Position numbers and translations under genes: made by a program | NCBI GenBank assembly: GCA_963820375.1 | Contig: CAWFZX010000014.1 | Span: forward strand, 37,240-101,239 | Direction of reading: 5' to 3' | Length of the DNA stretch: 64,000 bases | DNA from: AWTP1-13 sp963820375 | GTDB taxonomy: Bacteria; Pseudomonadota; Alphaproteobacteria; Rhizobiales; Hyphomicrobiaceae | The notes under the pieces: model-generated | Seen by the model: the letters and a program-made list of their open reading frames with translations, nothing else | What the model was told of the DNA's origin: nothing | The model's database searches: none | Shown: positions 56,903 to 64,000 of the stretch, piece after piece | How positions within the stretch are numbered: the first letter of the stretch is position 1 | Layout of the letters: every line of letters starts with the position of its first letter

Positions 56903-57456
56903 GCCGCCAGCTCGGCTTCTGGCACGACATTGAGATCACGCAGCAAATTGACGAAACCCTGCAGCAGCAGCAGCACGCCGGCGATGGGAATTGCCATTTT
57001 CACGGGCCAGATCGGCGGGTTCCAAGGCGTCCCGGTGCCTTCCGACTGCAGATACGAGCTCCAGGCCATCTGCGTGCCAATGAAGATCAGCGCGCCGACG
57101 TAGACTGCGAAGAAAGCAAAACCGAGGAGATCGGCGCCGCGCTTTGGAGCCGGGGCCAGCATGCCGTAGATCAGGTCGATGCGGACATGCCCGCGCCGCA
57201 AGAGAGCGTAGCCGCCGCCCAGGAGATAAGTGACAGCGGACAGGTAGACCGTCGTCTCGTTGGCCCAGAGCGTGGCTTGGCCGAACCAGCTGCGCGCCAC
57301 CACCTCATAGAGGATGGCAAGCGTCACCACGATGATGCTGGCGCCCCAGAAGCGGGCAATCCAGGTGTTGAGCGCATCGATGGCAAGGCAAAACCGCGCC
57401 AGCGCCGATCGGCGCGGTGCCTCCGGTTGTCCCCGCCGCCGCTCGGCGTCCGTCAT
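56899..57456 (-). CDS. dctQ: TRAP transporter small permease (DctQ)
   Basis: 185 residues from ATG 57456, which overlaps the DctP stop (ATGA); the longer frame up to 57678 runs through DctP and is not used. Four membrane helices (WGASIIVVTLAILYEVVARS, TVYLSAVTYLLGGGYAL, LLGFAFFAVYVGALIFIGTQ, KMAIPIAGVLLLLQGFVNLL) and the DctQ-type motif region RRGHVRIDLIYGML are present. An acidic/basic soluble tail of 30 residues precedes TM1. Confidence 0.9.
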   Translation of the reverse strand: MTDAERRRGQPEAPRRSALARFCLAIDALNTWIARFWGASIIVVTLAILYEVVARSWFGQATLWANETTVYLSAVTYLLGGGYALLRRGHVRIDLIYGMLAPAPKRGADLLGFAFFAVYVGALIFIGTQMAWSSYLQSEGTGTPWNPPIWPVKMAIPIAGVLLLLQGFVNLLRDLNVVPEAELAA

Positions 57457-58499
57457 GCGACGACGCCCAGATCCTTGAGCCAGGCGAGCTGGGAGTCGTA
57501 GGCCTGCTTTGCGAGCGGCGACTTCTTCGACCAGTCTTCCCAGGTCTTCGTGGCCAGCTCGCGCATGTTCGCCATCTGCGCGTCTCCCCAGATCTCCTGC
57601 TTGACGCCCTTGGCGTTGAGATCCTTCAAGACGCGCACATCGTCGACGGCGACGCGCTGCACTTGGTCCCAGGTCCATTCCCGGGCGGTCGAATGCAGGA
57701 TGACCTTGATGTCATCCGGCAGCGCTTTCCAGGCCGCCACATTGACGGAGAATTCCTGCACCGGCATCGAGTGGAACACTTTGGTGGGGTACTTGGCGAT
57801 GCCGTGGAAGCCCATCCGCTCGTTCATGGAAATGGTTGCCCAGTCGGCGGCGTCGACGACGCCCTTGTCGAGGGCAGAGAATACCTCGCCGCCGGGCAGC
57901 ACGACGATCGATGCGCCCAGCTTGGTCAGAATCTCTGCAGTCATGCCTTGCGGCGAGCGGAACTTGACGCCCTTGAAGTCTTCCAATTTTTGGATCGGCT
58001 TCTTGGAAACGATCAACTCCACCCCCCACCAGCTCACGCCAATCGGATAGACATTGTACTTCGCATAAGCCTCACGCAGCATTTGCAGGCCGCCGCGATG
58101 CTGGAACCAGGCTTCCGCCTGATGTGGGTGCTGATAGCCGAAGACGAAATCGCTGATGACGGCCAGTCCGGCATCTTTGCCGGAGAAGTAGCCCGGCCAG
58201 GATGAGTGGGCCTGCAGCACGCCGGCGCCGACGGCATCGAGAGTTTCGAACACGCCGGTCACGGCGCCCGCGGCAAACGGCTCGATAATCAGGCGGCCGT
58301 TGGTGTTGGCTTTGATGCGCTCGCAGAGGTCCTGAAAGGTCTTATAGGTCAGCTCGGCGGCGCTCCACATCGATTGACAGCGCCAGGTCGTCACCTGCTG
58401 CGCGCGGGCGACCGCGGGCGCGGCGAGCGTTGCCGCCGCGGCCGAGGCGCCGACGGCCGAGGATTTGAGGAAGCTCCGCCTGCTGCTGGCGCGTGTCAT
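57453..58499 (-). CDS. dctP: TRAP transporter substrate-binding protein (DctP), Tat-exported
   Basis: 348 residues. The twin-arginine signal SRRSFLKSSAVGASAAAATL precedes the mature start at AQQVTTWRCQSMW. The DctP fold has AGAVTGVFETLDAVGAGVLQ, GVSWWGVELIVSKKPIQKLE, FKGVKFRSPQGMTAEILTKL with the conserved substrate-anchoring Arg, and VVDAADWATISMNERMGFHG. WRCQSMW and WW motifs resemble binding proteins for keto or aromatic-type acids (TakP/monocarboxylate group). It overlaps dctQ by four bases. Confidence 0.9.
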   Translation of the reverse strand: MTRASSRRSFLKSSAVGASAAAATLAAPAVARAQQVTTWRCQSMWSAAELTYKTFQDLCERIKANTNGRLIIEPFAAGAVTGVFETLDAVGAGVLQAHSSWPGYFSGKDAGLAVISDFVFGYQHPHQAEAWFQHRGGLQMLREAYAKYNVYPIGVSWWGVELIVSKKPIQKLEDFKGVKFRSPQGMTAEILTKLGASIVVLPGGEVFSALDKGVVDAADWATISMNERMGFHGIAKYPTKVFHSMPVQEFSVNVAAWKALPDDIKVILHSTAREWTWDQVQRVAVDDVRVLKDLNAKGVKQEIWGDAQMANMRELATKTWEDWSKKSPLAKQAYDSQLAWLKDLGVVA

Positions 58500-58636
58500 G
58501 GATATTCCTCCTCAAAGCGGTCGCGTCGAGATGCGAGCGCCATTGATATATTTCTAAAATACTGGTGCTGCTGCGGCGGGCATGTCAACGGAAATCGTTC
58601 TTGCCGTGAGCTGCCGCTAACATTTGCCAGGCTGCT
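58500..58636 (-). promoter_or_regulatory. Gap upstream of the TRAP operon with an AT-rich tract
   Basis: 137 bp between the PhyH2 stop and dctP. It contains an AT-rich tract near 58540-58562 (gatatatttctaaaatactg) in otherwise GC-rich sequence, similar to the tract at 61365-61390 before the first gene of the cluster. It may hold a second promoter or operator. Confidence 0.35.
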
Positions 58637-59566
58637 TCACATCATGCCGCCTGCTGCCTTGCGCGGTTGCTTGGCCCAATCTTCTTCCTGCTGCAAAGCG
58701 AAGATCGATGTGTAGCCGCCCGACCAGTCCGGCGGCAGCAGGCACGGGCGGGGATCATGATAGGCCCAGCGTGCCGGTTTGCCGCGCACGACGGCGCCGT
58801 AATACTTGGATTGCAGTGGATTGTAGGTATAGGGCATGGCATCGGCGGCCGAGTACACGTTGAGCAAAAGAGGTCGCGGAATCTCGGACCAGTTTGCTTT
58901 CGAATAGTGCAGCGTGCGGCAGTTGTGGATGGTGACGGATCCGGCAGGACCCTCCAGGTAATCCACTTTGCTCATGTCAATCGCGGCAGCGTCCTGCGGT
59001 TTGAGGCAGCCGACCCATTCGCCCGCGTCATTGTACTGATCTACCACTGGACCATTGTGACTGCCGCGCAAGACGCCGAGCGGGCCCTGCTCGGCATTGC
59101 AGTCGAACACATAGGTGCCGGCGGTGCACGGGCTGTAGTTGGTGTGCGGCCAGAACGAGATGTCCTGGTGCCATTTCACCTCGTCGCCGCCCTTCGACCA
59201 TTTGAAGTTGAGTTTCGAGTGATGGAATTTCACATCGGCACCAACCAGGTCGGCAATGACGTCAGGCAGCGGCGAATTCTTGCCCGACGCGTATTCCCAA
59301 TAGGTCGGGTGGTGATCATTCATGCTCGACAACCGGCGCAGGCGCGGTGACTGCGCCGTATGACCTTTGTCGAGATCCCAAACCGCATCCGATTTCGTGA
59401 TCGTGCGACTGCGATCCACCATCTCGTCGGTGGTGGAGCGCAAGCGGGCGATCCACTCATCGGAGAGGAGCTTTTCCACCAGCAGGTAGCCGTTCTCAAA
59501 ATAGAACTCGCGCTGCTTCTGCGTCAGGATCTTGGGTTTTGTCGATAGTACCTGCTCGGGGGTCAT
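58637..59566 (-). CDS. Phytanoyl-CoA dioxygenase-family Fe(II)/2-oxoglutarate oxygenase (2)
   Basis: 309 residues. The PhyH double-stranded-helix fold is complete with the iron triad H133-x-D135 (KWHQDISFWPHTNYSPC) and H220 (TLHYSKANW), and an arginine at 231 (IPRPLLLNVYS) that should hold 2-oxoglutarate. Such enzymes hydroxylate small molecules using O2 and 2-oxoglutarate (for example ectoine, phosphonates, fatty acyl groups). The long N-terminal helix and WEYASGKNS segment are typical. Part of the cluster with PanB-like and PhyH1. 23 bp separate it from the PanB-like gene. Confidence 0.87.
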   Translation of the reverse strand: MTPEQVLSTKPKILTQKQREFYFENGYLLVEKLLSDEWIARLRSTTDEMVDRSRTITKSDAVWDLDKGHTAQSPRLRRLSSMNDHHPTYWEYASGKNSPLPDVIADLVGADVKFHHSKLNFKWSKGGDEVKWHQDISFWPHTNYSPCTAGTYVFDCNAEQGPLGVLRGSHNGPVVDQYNDAGEWVGCLKPQDAAAIDMSKVDYLEGPAGSVTIHNCRTLHYSKANWSEIPRPLLLNVYSAADAMPYTYNPLQSKYYGAVVRGKPARWAYHDPRPCLLPPDWSGGYTSIFALQQEEDWAKQPRKAAGGMM

Positions 59567-59588
59567 GTTACCTCTCCATGCCGAACCT

Positions 59589-60452
59589 TTATACTTTTCG
59601 CTTGGCCAGCAGTTCGCGCAGCTTCTCTGCCTCCTCGGCCTTCATGCTGTAGGAGTGATCTGCATCGGGAAATCTGCCGGATCGTACCTCCGCGGCGTAC
59701 GTCTTGAGCGCATCGACGGCGACCTTTGAAAGCTCGGCATAGCGCTTGGTGAACTTCGGCTTGAACTGGTCGAAGACGCCCAGCAGGTCGTAGCCCAACA
59801 GCAGCTGGCCGCAGCTGGCGCTGCCAGCACCGATGGCGAACGTGAAGATCTCCACCGCCGCGTCGACGGCCTTGGCGACCGGAGCAGGCACGGCCTCGAT
59901 CTCGAAGCCGCAGGCGCCGGCCGCCTCGATGGCAAGCGCATCATCGACAATGCGCAGCGCCTCATCGGCAGTTTTGCCCTGCAACTTGAAGCCGCCATAA
60001 AGGTGCATGAAATGCGGGCACATGCCGACATGGCTCATGACCGGGACGCCCGCATCGGCGATGGCCTTGATGATGGGTGCTTTCTCGCGGCCGCCTTGCA
60101 TCTTGACGACGTCGGCGCCGCCTTCCTTCATGATGCGCAGGGCATTGAGAACGCCGATCTCTTGGGTGGCGTAGCTGCCGTACGGCATGGCAACCAGGAT
60201 CATGCAGTTGGGTGCCCCGCGCCGCACGGCCTGTGCATGCTGGATCATCATGTCGACGGTCACGGGCAGCGTATTGGCATGCCCATAGTTCGTCATGCCG
60301 AGCGAGTCGCCCACGGCGGCGATATCGATCCCCGCCCGCTCGGCCCACACCGCCGATGGGTAATCGGGGATCGAGACCATGACTACCTTCTCGTTGGCCT
60401 TCTTGCGGGCCATGAGATCAGGGACGGTCAGACGCTTGCGTTCCTCGGCCAT
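59589..60452 (-). CDS. PanB-like enzyme (ketopantoate hydroxymethyltransferase family), altered metal site
   Basis: 287 residues covering the full PanB TIM barrel: VGDSLGMTNYGHANTLPVTV, MIQHAQAVRRGAPNCMI, SHVGMCPH, and the VGDS Asp (D49), Lys117, His141 and Glu186 equivalent to the known E. coli catalytic residues Asp45, Lys112, His136 and Glu181. However the second Mg ligand (E. coli Asp84, in 'ADLPF') is Ala88 here (VAMPY) and Glu114 ('KIEGG') is Gln119 (KMQGG). E. coli numbering is from memory. So ketopantoate synthesis is doubtful; a lyase or transferase on another 2-keto acid is more likely. Sits between two dioxygenases and a TRAP importer, not near panC or panD. Confidence 0.8.
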   Translation of the reverse strand: MAEERKRLTVPDLMARKKANEKVVMVSIPDYPSAVWAERAGIDIAAVGDSLGMTNYGHANTLPVTVDMMIQHAQAVRRGAPNCMILVAMPYGSYATQEIGVLNALRIMKEGGADVVKMQGGREKAPIIKAIADAGVPVMSHVGMCPHFMHLYGGFKLQGKTADEALRIVDDALAIEAAGACGFEIEAVPAPVAKAVDAAVEIFTFAIGAGSASCGQLLLGYDLLGVFDQFKPKFTKRYAELSKVAVDALKTYAAEVRSGRFPDADHSYSMKAEEAEKLRELLAKRKV

Positions 60453-60503
60453 TCCTCGCTCCCGTCCGACAGCAATGCGCTGGGCAGCGCGACGGTTCCG
60501 GTG

Positions 60504-61337
60504 TCAGGCGCGAAACGCCTGCTTGTCGGTGCCAGCATACAGCGCCTTGACCTGACGGGCGACGGCATCGGCGTGGGCGGCAAGAGCGGCTTCATCGAGA
60601 TCGCGCTGCGGACGCGGCTCGTGATCGAAGTTGCCCTCCTTGTCGACGCCGCGCACGAGGGTCGCCGAATCCCGCACCTTCAATTGCTTCACGTCGGTGG
60701 GGATATAGCGGATTGCCAAACCGATGCGCCGGTCGTTGGACCGGTTCGGCTCCGAGCCGTGCACCAGCTTGACGTGATGCAGCGACATCTCCCCGGCATT
60801 GAGGATGCAATCGACCGTGTTTTCGTTCTCGACCTTGACGGCGATCTCCTGTCCGCGAGAGAGCAGGTTGTCCTTGTGGAAGGTATCGACGTGCTGCAGG
60901 TGGTCCTGCGTCTGGGAACCGGGCAGAAATTTCATGCAGCCGCTTTCCAGGTTTGCCGGCGACAGCGCAACCCATGCCGTCATGACGTCATCCTTGCTGA
61001 GGCCCCAGTAGAACGCATCCTGATGCCACGACACGAAACCGGGGCTGTTCGCCTCCTTGATGAAGAAGTTCGTGGTCCAGCAGAAAAGATTGGGACCGAG
61101 AATGTCCTCGGCCGCGTCGACGATCTTGGGATGATGTACAAGTTCGTCGACCCAGGTGAAGAGCAGGTGCGCCTTGTGCCGCCAGTTTCCCTGCAGGGGC
61201 GCTCCGGTCTTGGCCTCGTGTTTTTCCAGACAACCGCGATAGTGCGCCACCTCGGCGGGCTCGAGTGCCGGCACGGGGAAATAATAGCCGTCGCGGCGGT
61301 AGGCATCGATGGCGGAGCTGGAGAGTTTCTTGGGCAT
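60504..61337 (-). CDS. Phytanoyl-CoA dioxygenase-family Fe(II)/2-oxoglutarate oxygenase (1)
   Basis: 277 residues from ATG 61337, preceded by AGGAGGAAAGG; a longer frame to 61364 is not needed. Fe(II) ligands H105-x-D107 (FVSWHQDAFYWGLS) and H193 (LVHGSEPNRS), with Arg203 or 204 for 2-oxoglutarate (DRRIGLAIRY). LPGSQ and GEMSLHHVKLVHGSEPN are classic PhyH landmarks. It is the first gene of the minus-strand cluster, divergent from a GntR regulator. The paralogue at 58637-59566 is only distantly related, so the two probably act on different positions or compounds. Confidence 0.87.
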   Translation of the reverse strand: MPKKLSSSAIDAYRRDGYYFPVPALEPAEVAHYRGCLEKHEAKTGAPLQGNWRHKAHLLFTWVDELVHHPKIVDAAEDILGPNLFCWTTNFFIKEANSPGFVSWHQDAFYWGLSKDDVMTAWVALSPANLESGCMKFLPGSQTQDHLQHVDTFHKDNLLSRGQEIAVKVENENTVDCILNAGEMSLHHVKLVHGSEPNRSNDRRIGLAIRYIPTDVKQLKVRDSATLVRGVDKEGNFDHEPRPQRDLDEAALAAHADAVARQVKALYAGTDKQAFRA

Positions 61338-61434
61338 ACCTTTCCTCCTCCTGTTCATCGGCATATTATTAATATATTACATTTTGAACAAGAGGCGCGC
61401 TACACGCTAGGCAGAACGCTGCCATGACCACGCC
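61338..61434. promoter_or_regulatory. Divergent control region between PhyH1 and GntR gene
   Basis: 97 bp of shared upstream DNA with an AT-rich island containing the perfect palindrome TAATATATTA (61370-61379) and an adjacent ATATT-ATT-AATAT dyad. A GntR/FCD regulator encoded alongside would bind such a dyad, so this is the likely operator. Confidence 0.5.
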
Positions 61435-62199
61435 GTGACCAGACAAGCCAAATCGACCCTTTCCGCGCGCGCTGGCCGAGCGAAAATGCCGGCCCGGGCG
61501 GCCGCATCGACCACTCGCCCGCGCGGCGAGGCTGTGCGCTCTGCCGGCGACTCCAAGCAGGGTCTTTCAGAGCAGGCGCGCGCCCGGCTGGAAGAGATGA
61601 TCGTCTCCCTGGAGCTGGCACCCGGCAGTATCTGGTCAGAAGCGGAGCTAAGCGCCAAGCTCGGGATTGGCCGCACGCCGGTGCGCGAGGCGTTGCAACG
61701 CCTGGAGGGCGATCACCTCGTCAAAATCCTTCGGCGCCACGGCGTGCAGATCACCGAGATCAACGTGGTCGAGCAGCTGCTGCTGCTGGAACTTCGGCGC
61801 GAGCTCGACAGGTCGATCGCCCGCCAGGCGGCGCGCAGGAGCACGGCGCAAGAACGGGCAAAGCTGCTCGACATGGCAAAACGGCTGGAATCGCGCACCG
61901 CTGAGGGCGATGACATCCTGCCCTACCTGCGCGACCATTACGAGCTGAAGAACGTGCTGGCCGAGTGCGCGCGCAATCCGTTTGTCGCTCGCGCGGTGAT
62001 GCCCTGCTATGCGATGTCGCGCCGCTTCTACTATCTGCATCACCGGCAAGCGCGCGATCTGGCGGTCGCAACACGGCATCACGCCGAAGTCATTCGCGCT
62101 GTCGCCGCCGGCGACGAAAAGAAGGCGGCTGCAGCGTCTGACAGGCTGATGGACTACGTGGAAGAATTTACGCGCGCCACAGTGACCAATCGATTTTAG
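61435..62199 (+). CDS. GntR-family regulator with FCD ligand-binding domain
   Basis: 254 residues read from a GTG at 61435; the first 40 residues are basic and low complexity, and an ATG at 61486 is a possible alternative. The winged helix (SEAELSAKLGIGRTPVREAL then QRLEGDHLVKIL) is followed by an all-helical FCD domain with RDHYELKNVLAECARNPFVA and the metal-type residues in DHY, HHAEVIRAVAAGDEKKA. FCD regulators usually repress catabolic operons and release on binding an organic acid. The divergent TRAP/PhyH/PanB cluster is the obvious target. Confidence 0.88.
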   Translation: MTRQAKSTLSARAGRAKMPARAAASTTRPRGEAVRSAGDSKQGLSEQARARLEEMIVSLELAPGSIWSEAELSAKLGIGRTPVREALQRLEGDHLVKILRRHGVQITEINVVEQLLLLELRRELDRSIARQAARRSTAQERAKLLDMAKRLESRTAEGDDILPYLRDHYELKNVLAECARNPFVARAVMPCYAMSRRFYYLHHRQARDLAVATRHHAEVIRAVAAGDEKKAAAASDRLMDYVEEFTRATVTNRF

Positions 62200-62244
62200 G
62201 TCTGGTCGCTCGGTTCGGGACAGCTCATTCAGGTGGAACGCATC

Positions 62245-63138
62245 ATGCATCGACGGCGGTTCCTCTCTGCTGGACTTTGGGCTGTCGCGGCGCCAGCGCA
62301 GATTGGCTCGGCCTGGGCGCAATCGGCAACTGGCTATGGGTTCAGCGAAGGCTACGCTACCGGCGATGGCGTACGACTATACTTTGTCCGATCGGGCGAA
62401 GGGCCACTGATGCTGTTTCTGCACGGCCATCCCGACAGCGGGGCGCTGTACGAGGCCCAGATCAGAGAATTCAGCCAGGACCATTTGGTGGTCGCGCCAA
62501 ACCTTCGGGGCTATCCGCCGTCGGATGCGCCGGACAACGTCGAGGCCTATGCGATGTCGCGCCTCCTTGGAGACTTGCATGGTTTGCTCGATCACTTCGG
62601 TCGAGAACAGTGCATCCTGGTAGCCAATGACTGGGGCGGCTACGTCGCTTGGGTGTTTGCCTCGGCTTATCCCGGGCGCGTTGAGCGCTTGATTATCCTC
62701 AACGCGCCCCATCCGGCGCTATTTCTGCGCGAAGTTCATACGAACCCAGCCCAGATCGAGGCATCGCAGTATGAGCGCGAGTTCCACTCTGCAGCACCAC
62801 CCTACCCACGCTGGTACAACTACTATCGGGCAGACCCCATCAAGGTTCCACGCTCAATAACGGAGAGTGCGGCAATGGAGACGCCGGATCTCTCGGCGCA
62901 CTTCTTCGCCAACGTGGCAAGGCCTCCTGCGCTCAACTCTTTGCGTTTGAGCGTGCCAACCATGGTGATCTGGGGGTTGAGTGACAGCGCAATTCTAGCT
63001 AGCTCGCTCGATAGGCTTGAAGAATACGTGCAACAACTAACCGTTGTACGGATCGAAGACGCCGGTCATTATCCAATGCGCTCACACCCCAGCTTGGTGA
63101 ATCAAAGCATCCGAGATTTCCTGAGGCGGCCCAACTGA
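62245..63138 (+). CDS. Exported epoxide hydrolase/haloalkane-dehalogenase-like alpha/beta hydrolase
   Basis: About 297 residues from ATG 62245 (an ATG at 62233 is also possible). HRRRFLSAGLWAVAAPAQIG is a signal, perhaps Tat type. HGHPDSGALYE gives the oxyanion HGxP, and ANDWGGYVAWVF has Asp (residue ~129) at the nucleophile elbow, as in epoxide hydrolases and haloacetate/haloalkane dehalogenases, not Ser. Acid and His follow (DAGHYPMRSHP). The gene lies 45 bp after the GntR gene on the same strand. Whether it belongs to that regulator's pathway is not known. Confidence 0.82.
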   Translation: MHRRRFLSAGLWAVAAPAQIGSAWAQSATGYGFSEGYATGDGVRLYFVRSGEGPLMLFLHGHPDSGALYEAQIREFSQDHLVVAPNLRGYPPSDAPDNVEAYAMSRLLGDLHGLLDHFGREQCILVANDWGGYVAWVFASAYPGRVERLIILNAPHPALFLREVHTNPAQIEASQYEREFHSAAPPYPRWYNYYRADPIKVPRSITESAAMETPDLSAHFFANVARPPALNSLRLSVPTMVIWGLSDSAILASSLDRLEEYVQQLTVVRIEDAGHYPMRSHPSLVNQSIRDFLRRPN

Positions 63139-63648
63139 ACATTTATTGAGTTACCACGGGTGCGCCGACGCGCTGCACACGTCGGCATTTGGCAAGTTGA
63201 GTGGTCGGAGCCGTTGGCGCTGGTCCGGAGCTGTGGGTCAAACGGAAGCTCGACGAGGCTTCTTGCTAGCGTGGTTTTTCGTCGGTCCCTGACCCTCACG
63301 GCAGCTCCTCACCTTGCCACGTGGCGCCAGACCCTTCGCGTTGGCGCAAGTCGTCCTATCGATTAGCACTCGCGACTTCAACACGTTCCAATGATCCGGC
63401 CGAAGCGGGGGCTATCAGAGCGAATGCCAACCAAGCAGTCAGAGCAACAGCGGGTCGACCACGCGCAAGAAAAATCATACAGGTTCATTCCATGGACCAA
63501 GGAACTCGCCATTTTTTCTAAATACCGTTGCCGCTCGTCAATTTCCGTAACCATTCACAGCGATGCGCCAGGTCGGCAGTTATAGGAGGTGAACCGCTCT
63601 TGACCAATAATTCGTCGCCCACAGAAGATTTGACCCGCAACTGATTTC
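63139..63648. other. Intergenic, no gene seen
   Basis: 510 bp with no supported coding sequence and no recognised RNA gene. Several short frames have unusual codon content for this genome. Confidence 0.45.
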
Positions 63649-63942
63649 TCACGGGTTTACACTTGGCCTCACTTCAATGATGAACCGAGAATTCGGCAGG
63701 TGGGTGATCGCGTGGAGCTCGAAGCCTGCACCGGCTAGGAGGGCCGTAAACTCCTCGCTCGAGCGCTCCCGACCGCCCACGTTAACGAGCATGTTGAGGT
63801 CGGTGAGCTTGACGTCCGCCCCTTGGTTCGGCGGAGCGACTGTTCGCTCGACGACCAGCAGTGTGGCGTCGCCGGACATGGCTCGGCGGCAATTGCGCAG
63901 AATGCGTTGGGCCTCTTGATCGTCCCAGTCGTGTATTGGCAC
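63649..63942 (-). pseudogene. O-methyltransferase, truncated C-terminal part
   Basis: From a GTG at 63942 the frame reads MPIHDWDDQEAQRILRNCRR then AMSGDATLLVVERTVAPPNQ. This is the second half of SAM-dependent O-methyltransferases of the hydroxyindole/acetylserotonin type ('HDWDDE.A..IL.NCR.AM......LLV.E'), ending with LAGAGFELHAITHLPNSRFI. The SAM-binding first half should extend further upstream, but the frame is closed by a stop about 36 bases before the GTG. Either a remnant or a frameshifted gene whose upstream part lies beyond the window. Confidence 0.55.
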
Positions 63943-64000
63943 AAAGGGTGAGTGCCTCTCACCCCCGAAACCATGTCAGGAATCGAGAGGGCTACGGACA

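Noticed and set aside
60003..61427. 474-codon plus-strand open frame
   Set aside because: Antisense to PhyH1 and the PanB-like gene, both with conserved catalytic residues.

Overview
The window looks like about 64 kb of chromosome from a GC-rich alphaproteobacterium, most likely a soil or sediment Hyphomicrobiales (Bradyrhizobium / Xanthobacteraceae-like). This placement is an inference from codon use, the many LysR, TRAP, TAXI and Dpp-type genes, Tat-exported enzymes, HWE-type kinases and the general style of the genes. No rRNA, tRNA, CRISPR array, phage or intact insertion sequence was recognised. Genes sit in short operons separated by unusually gene-poor stretches that hold many decayed fragments.

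Layout. 1-3.5 kb: end of a cusB-like adaptor and a full cusA copper/silver RND pump. 3.7-6.5 kb (minus): a three-gene operon of a ChrB-domain protein, a beta-propeller and an MFS transporter. 7-8.3 kb: a small ORF divergent from a GcvA-like LysR gene, followed by a truncated TauE/SafE gene. 8.5-10.4 kb (minus): an exported acetamidase/formamidase-like enzyme tightly coupled to a short TAXI-like protein. 10.9-14.9 kb: a LysR gene facing a four-gene operon of exported hydrolase, carboxymuconolactone decarboxylase-like protein, cupin and second hydrolase. 15.4-16.3 kb: a frameshifted dienelactone hydrolase. 17-21.4 kb (minus): an AcrAB-type multidrug pump without its outer-membrane channel. 21.5-31 kb: isolated genes (Fe-alcohol dehydrogenase/maleylacetate reductase, GNAT, alpha/beta hydrolase, PDZ protein, methyltransferase) among remnants of a TPR cyclase, RidA, an IS481-type transposase, AraC, a DrmB/DUF1998 protein and a TPR protein. 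31.4-39.4 kb: an autotransporter, a Pro/Gly-rich secreted protein, a caspase-like protease, membrane proteins, DUF547 and a DUF3365 haem-type protein. 40-43.7 kb: a Dpp-like ABC importer without ATPases. 44.2-45.6 kb: two tandem paralogous secreted proteins. 47-51.9 kb: an HWE/HisKA_2 kinase, an outer-membrane-like protein and a metal group (GDCCVFCSYG-type protein, helical periplasmic protein, CDF exporter, divergent MerR gene with a premature stop). 52.4-63.1 kb: a Tat-exported amidohydrolase, then a large putative catabolic cluster of two PhyH dioxygenases, a PanB-like enzyme, a TRAP transporter and a FAD oxidoreductase, divergent from a GntR regulator and followed by an epoxide-hydrolase-like protein. 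The window ends in a truncated O-methyltransferase.

Two functional themes recur: metal and toxic-compound export (CusBA, ChrB-MFS, AcrAB, CDF/MerR), and uptake plus oxidation or hydrolysis of small organic compounds (TRAP/PhyH/PanB, amidase/TAXI, LysR-hydrolase operon, Dpp). The most unusual item is the PhyH-PanB-PhyH-TRAP-FAD cluster, because its PanB homologue has lost two of the three metal-ligand residues of ketopantoate hydroxymethyltransferase. That suggests a reaction other than pantothenate synthesis.
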